Shown: positions 60,213 through 64,000 of the stretch, in pieces | Layout: each line of letters opens with the position of its first letter | How positions within the stretch are numbered: the stretch's first letter is position 1 | Source: Siphonodentalium dalli | Lineage: Eukaryota; Mollusca; Scaphopoda; Gadilida; Siphonodentaliidae | Direction of reading: 5' to 3' | Assembly (NCBI GenBank): GCA_032622095.1 | Contig: CP136062.1 | Span: 231,650,578-231,714,577, forward strand | DNA: 64,000 nucleotides | Made by a program: the position numbers and the translations under genes | The notes under the pieces: model-generated | Told to the model about the DNA's origin: nothing | Seen by the model: the letters and a program-made list of their open reading frames with translations, nothing else | Database searches by the model: none

Positions 60213-60235
60213 GGGCTGGGCCGAAGGCCCAGCCC
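60213..60235. repeat. Perfect GC hairpin, 10-bp stem
   Basis: gggctgggcc and ggcccagccc separated by gaa. The role is unknown. Confidence 0.85.
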
Positions 60236-60458
60236 GTAGAGGGCTCTGAGTGTACTGGGAGCACACACGCGACGCTGGGAGAGCTGAATTGCAATACCGT
60301 TCCTTTGAAAATTTGTTTCTTAAAAATAGATGACCTTTGACATGCCCTATTGAACTCTTGGTATCGTGTTTCCGAGTCACCTATTTAGCGATTGGACGAT
60401 CGCGTTTGTCTTAACCAATCAGAATTAACGTTGCTCACAGGCGGTTGTTAGGAAAGTG

Positions 60459-60569
60459 ATGCTATTCAAACAAATGGAAATCGCCACCTCGGATTATTAT
60501 TTCCACGAATTACCAACTACAACACACGCGTTGGGCGAGAAAAAAACTGCTTACATTATGATATACAAG
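60459..60569 (+). CDS. Candidate small gene, exon 1 (37 codons)
   Basis: The frame is open from an ATG at 60459 (a second ATG is at 60474) to a strong donor, tacaag followed by gtgagtac at 60570. It encodes MLFKQMEIATSDYYFHELPT then TTHALGEKKTAYIMIYK. It is not recognised. The nearest upstream in-frame stop is at 60426. The CRE-like repeats lie ~260-460 bp upstream, where a promoter could be. Support rests on the donor site and on phase agreement with exon 2. Confidence 0.35.
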
Positions 60570-61089
60570 GTGAGTACATGTACATGATCCTTATCGGATG
60601 TAGGATGTACCATTGTACGCCTTGTTTGACCGGGAATGTAACAAATTCACTAATTGAGTAATTCCAGGCGAGGGCATGCAGACTGACTCTTGACCGTTGA
60701 CTCTAAGTTCTAACTAGTAACTTACTTAGTTCTAACTTCTCAGACTCAGTGACTCGGGTTCAAAGTCATAATTCCACGATTTACTCTTGCACCAAATTTC
60801 TAAATTACAATTTGAACGAATCAAGATCTACCTCGTTTGTGAATATACTTGTGAGTACTGTGCATACAGCGAACAATTAATTTATGAACACAGTTTTGTC
60901 AAAGGTGTCACTAACTGCGACCAGAAATTATTTAGACAGAACGGAAGCTCATCGAATTCTCGCATTGTTGACTCGTCGATAACCAGGGCTTACCTAGCTC
61001 CAGGGAAGCTCTAAAGATTTACACTCTTTAGAGCTTCAGATTGGGTCAGTAGTGGCCGGATCTGATGCTCATACCTTTTCTAATTACAG

Positions 61090-61200
61090 GCGACAAAGGA
61101 CTCCTGGTCGCAGATTCTGCTTGGTTCTCTTATAATGGTGACAATAAAGACAAGATTCCACCAAAAGTTCCGAAATCCGCGCCTTCATGGGCTAAAATAA
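61090..61200 (+). CDS. Candidate small gene, exon 2 (36 codons plus stop)
   Basis: The acceptor is good (accttttctaattacag ending at 61089). Read in phase 0 it gives ATKDSWSQILLGSLIMVTIK then TRFHQKFRNPRLHGLK and stop. It has a short hydrophobic segment followed by a basic tail; no family is recognised. The inverted copy at 63026-63136 differs at three positions: in this frame two are silent and one is Gly to Glu, whereas in the alternative long frame (61065-61316) all three change the protein and one makes a stop. That favours this frame, though three changes are weak statistics. A polyadenylation signal follows at 61312. Confidence 0.4.
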   Translation, partial: ATKDSWSQILLGSLIMVTIKTRFHQKFRNPRLHGLK

Positions 61201-61311
61201 AGACTTTTGTCATTTGTGCAAAAGAAATTGTTGTCTGTCTGTTTACGGAAGCGATATTTCACCACATGTTAATGCTGTTTGTCATGCGCAGTTCAATGTT
61301 TCATGATGGTC

Positions 61312-61317
61312 AATAAA
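61312..61317 (+). terminator. Polyadenylation signal AATAAA
   Basis: Canonical hexamer 112 bases after the stop codon of the candidate small gene. Confidence 0.4.
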
Positions 61318-61700
61318 ACGTGTACTCCACCCCGAAGACGACTGTTGGAAATGTGTACTTGGAAGATATTATGGAAAAACTAAATTCTTTTGCTAAATGT
61401 TATGCTACTATGCCAATTTATTACATATGTAATAAAAATATTACCGAAAAATTATCAACATATACTTTTTAATAGAATTGTTGCTTCGAAAATATACTAT
61501 TTAAAACGTGTACTCCAAGCCAGAATGAGAAAAAGTGTAGCCGAGTTAGCTAGATCATGCTTTATTACCCACTTCTACAAAATGTTGTATTATACTTTCA
61601 ACAAGTTGTAGAAATATATTGGTGATATGAAGTAATTATTTTATTCAGTGAAACATAATCAGTTCTCACATTTGTCATGCATGGTGTCAAAAATGACATA

Positions 61701-62523
61701 ATCACATCGTCGCGCATTGATAGCTGCGCGAACTGTGTTTGTATTCTAACACCCATAAGGTTTGCTTTCGTGTGCCTATTGCGTATATATATACAATAAC
61801 AACATTTGTTCAAAATAAGCTTTAGTTATCAGAATCGATTTACTGCAACAGACTAATGCTATAAACCAGTCTTGAAACTGTATGGTAAAACAAAGTCTCA
61901 AAACTTGTTAGGCCTATTTATGAACAATAAAATGGCGATATATTATCACTAAAGTGTCACTAAATAGGTTATTATAATTAGCGTTTGTTTCGCTAATATG
62001 AAAACATGTTACACCTAAAAATATTTGCTTTTGGAAAAGAGCATTCCGTGTGAGTCTATTCCTGATATGGTATAAATAAATAGCGTTTGTTTCACTACTG
62101 TGCGAACAACGGACGACCAGATGATGGTGCAAGTTTGTAGCTGTTAGTGCAGGGGGAAAACCAGGACAAAGAAAACTATAACAAAACGGCTACCATGAAG
62201 TCTGCTTATCCCAATCCCAGATACAGGACGAGAGTAAGTACCGTAATTAAACTGAACAAATAGACACTGAATGAAGAAAAAAACCCCCGATATTGGCCAA
62301 ATGTATGAGTCGGATCCGGAGTAGGGCAGTAGGCCTACACTTTTTAATGCTATTTCGATGTACACTTTATTATAATAGGAGAATGATTGTTTTGTTCAAC
62401 TTTTAATGAAGTTAACAATGGTATAAGTATATATACCGTATAGTGATGCAATTATACCATATATCTTCCGAGTACCGGTACCGGTATACACACAATTTCC
62501 CCGAGTCGGCGTCAGGGCCGGAG
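61701..62523. other. 823-bp spacer of the inverted duplication
   Basis: Holds two similar short segments (tagcgtttgtttcgctaata near 61979 and tagcgtttgtttcactactg near 62081) and ttatcagaatcgatt near 61826, also seen near 37982. No gene. Confidence 0.5.
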
Positions 62524-63189
62524 TATGTCATTTTTTGACACCATCATCACCATGACAAATGTGAGAACTGATTATGTTTCACTGAATAAAATAATTACTT
62601 CATATCACCAATATATTTCTACAACTTGTTGAAAGTATAATACAACATTTTGTAGAAGTGGGTAATAAAGCATGATCTAACTCGGCTACACTTTTTCTCA
62701 TTCTGGCTTGGAGTACACTTTTTAAATAGTATATTTTCGATGCAACAATTCTATTAAAAAGTATATGTTGATAATTTTTCGGTAATATTTTTATTACATA
62801 TGTAATATATTGGCATAGTAGCATAACATTTAGCAAAATAATTTAGTTTTTCCATAATATCTTCCAAGTACACATTTCCAACAGTCGTCTTCGGGGTGGA
62901 GTACACGTTTTATTGACCATCATGAAACATTGAACTGCGCATGACAAACAGCATTAACATGTGGTGAAATATCGCTTCCGTAAACAGACAGACAACAATT
63001 TCTTTTGCACAAATGACAAAAGTCTTTATTTTAGCTCATGAAGACGCGGATTTCGGAACTTTTGGTGGAATCTTGTCTTTATTGTCACCATAATAAGAGA
63101 ACCAAGCAGAATCTGCGACCAGGAGTCCTTTGTCGCCTGTAATTAGAAAAGGTATGAGCATCAGATCCGGCCACTACTGACCCAATCTG
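62524..63189 (-). repeat. Right arm of the inverted duplication
   Basis: Reverse complement of 61037-61700 with scattered substitutions and small indels. Confidence 0.92.
63026..63136 (-). pseudogene. Inverted copy of candidate exon 2
   Basis: Acceptor and 36-codon frame are preserved (RLHELK at the end instead of RLHGLK). The duplication ends 53 bp upstream of the exon, so exon 1 and the presumed promoter are missing. Confidence 0.5.
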
Positions 63190-64000
63190 AGTCTCATACA
63201 TGTGTATATCATGTATGTGACTCAACTGGGTCTAGGGCTTACCTGACTCCAAGCAAACACTTTAGGATTGGAACAAGACGGCTGTCAATCAAGACTAACT
63301 CGTCGACTGATACTACACTGACACACATTATGCTTAGGCTTCACCACTACTAGTATGTTTATGCACTTCATTTTCAAGTTAATCATGATTTCAAGGAAAT
63401 ACCGACTACCGTAGTGGGAATTGTCTGATTGTCTTGGATCCAGCTATTATTTTTCGAAACGTTCAAAGTTTAGTAATTGATATTTTCCATTAATTTATGC
63501 ATTGATCATCAAATAAAATCACGTGAGTTTGAGTTTGATCCAAATATTTGTACATGTAATATTTAAAAAATATTATAATAGTCTCTCGTTGATATATTAT
63601 ATGAACATTATTATTTTTCGCTCAGTTTTAAATTTACGCAACTACATACACTGTTCTTAATCGATGTTGCAGATATATTTGAGAACCGACATGCACAACA
63701 TACCGGTACATGTAAATATACTGCATGCACCAGTACATATAAAAAGGCCAAAAAAATATGAATGTTTCGACTGACCAAAATCCATGTTCAATACCTCACT
63801 CCTAATTTTATTTCTTTGTCAGCGAGAATTTTTTGCCAAACATTACTGTTACACACTTTTACCTCTTCCTGTTATAAATACAAAACAAATTTAAACACAA
63901 CTCCATCGTGAAAACACTATACATTAGACCTAAACAACTATCATGTGAACTGGCCTTCCATCATGATCAGTTAACCATGCATTTCTTCGGTTTCCCCATG
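63190..64000. other. Intergenic, nothing recognised
   Basis: AT-rich sequence without supported features. Confidence 0.4.

Larger units (their letters stand above)
61037..61700 (+). repeat. Left arm of a ~0.66-kb inverted duplication
   Basis: Matches 62524-63189 in reverse orientation at high identity (roughly 97% by eye), from cagattgggtcagtagtgg to aaaatgacata. Contains candidate exon 2 and its acceptor. Confidence 0.92.

Noticed and set aside
61065-61316. Plus-strand 83-codon frame as the real product of the duplicated exon
   Set aside because: The inverted copy has a stop and two amino-acid changes in this frame, whereas the 36-codon frame stays open with one change.

Overview
This is a eukaryotic, intron-bearing, AT-rich genomic window dominated by repeats. 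The likely source is a marine invertebrate, probably a bivalve or related mollusc. That is an inference from a tRNA-derived SINE, small non-autonomous DNA elements ending in TTAA, a Helitron with a hairpin plus CTAG terminus, degenerate TTAGGG-type telomeric sequence and frequent acatgtacatgta strings. No operons, bacterial genes, rRNA genes or functional tRNA genes were seen.

Layout. 1-10406 is a 77-bp satellite organised into three higher-order copies (3847 bp, 3617 bp, and a third that is cut off). It is followed by a decayed TTAA element, a LINE 3' tail, an interstitial telomere-like tract (11261-11480) and a second satellite built of alternating ~87-bp and 75-bp monomers (11913-13330). 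From 13.3 to 38 kb the window is intergenic and full of foldback elements and MITEs (several with TTAA ends, one with TA ends), a ~384-bp tandem repeat (18915-21150), short minisatellites and a SINE. At 38378-39394 (minus strand) lies the clearest host coding sequence: a 1017-bp internal exon of an ankyrin-repeat protein with good splice sites at both ends. 39.7-41.8 kb holds a truncated LINE split by Helitron sequence. 42.6-44.3 kb carries more TTAA elements. 44782-49327 is an almost end-to-end LINE with a 15-bp target-site duplication, an apparently intact ORF1 and a dead ORF2.

From 51 kb on, a 41-bp satellite (51780-55745) sits inside a cluster of duplicated exon fragments. Two of these at 57791-58275 (minus) join in frame across an 83-bp intron and look like the 5' part of a real but unrecognised gene; a neighbouring exon copy encodes an identical 50-residue segment. 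Near 60-63 kb, four 52-bp repeats (three carrying a cAMP-response-type site) precede a candidate two-exon small gene. Its second exon lies in one arm of a 0.66-kb inverted duplication (61037-61700 versus 62524-63189).

The genes do not form an evident pathway. The main themes are satellite amplification, modular foldback MITEs and small-scale exon duplication. All coordinates were read by eye; satellite copy numbers are estimates from length divided by period.
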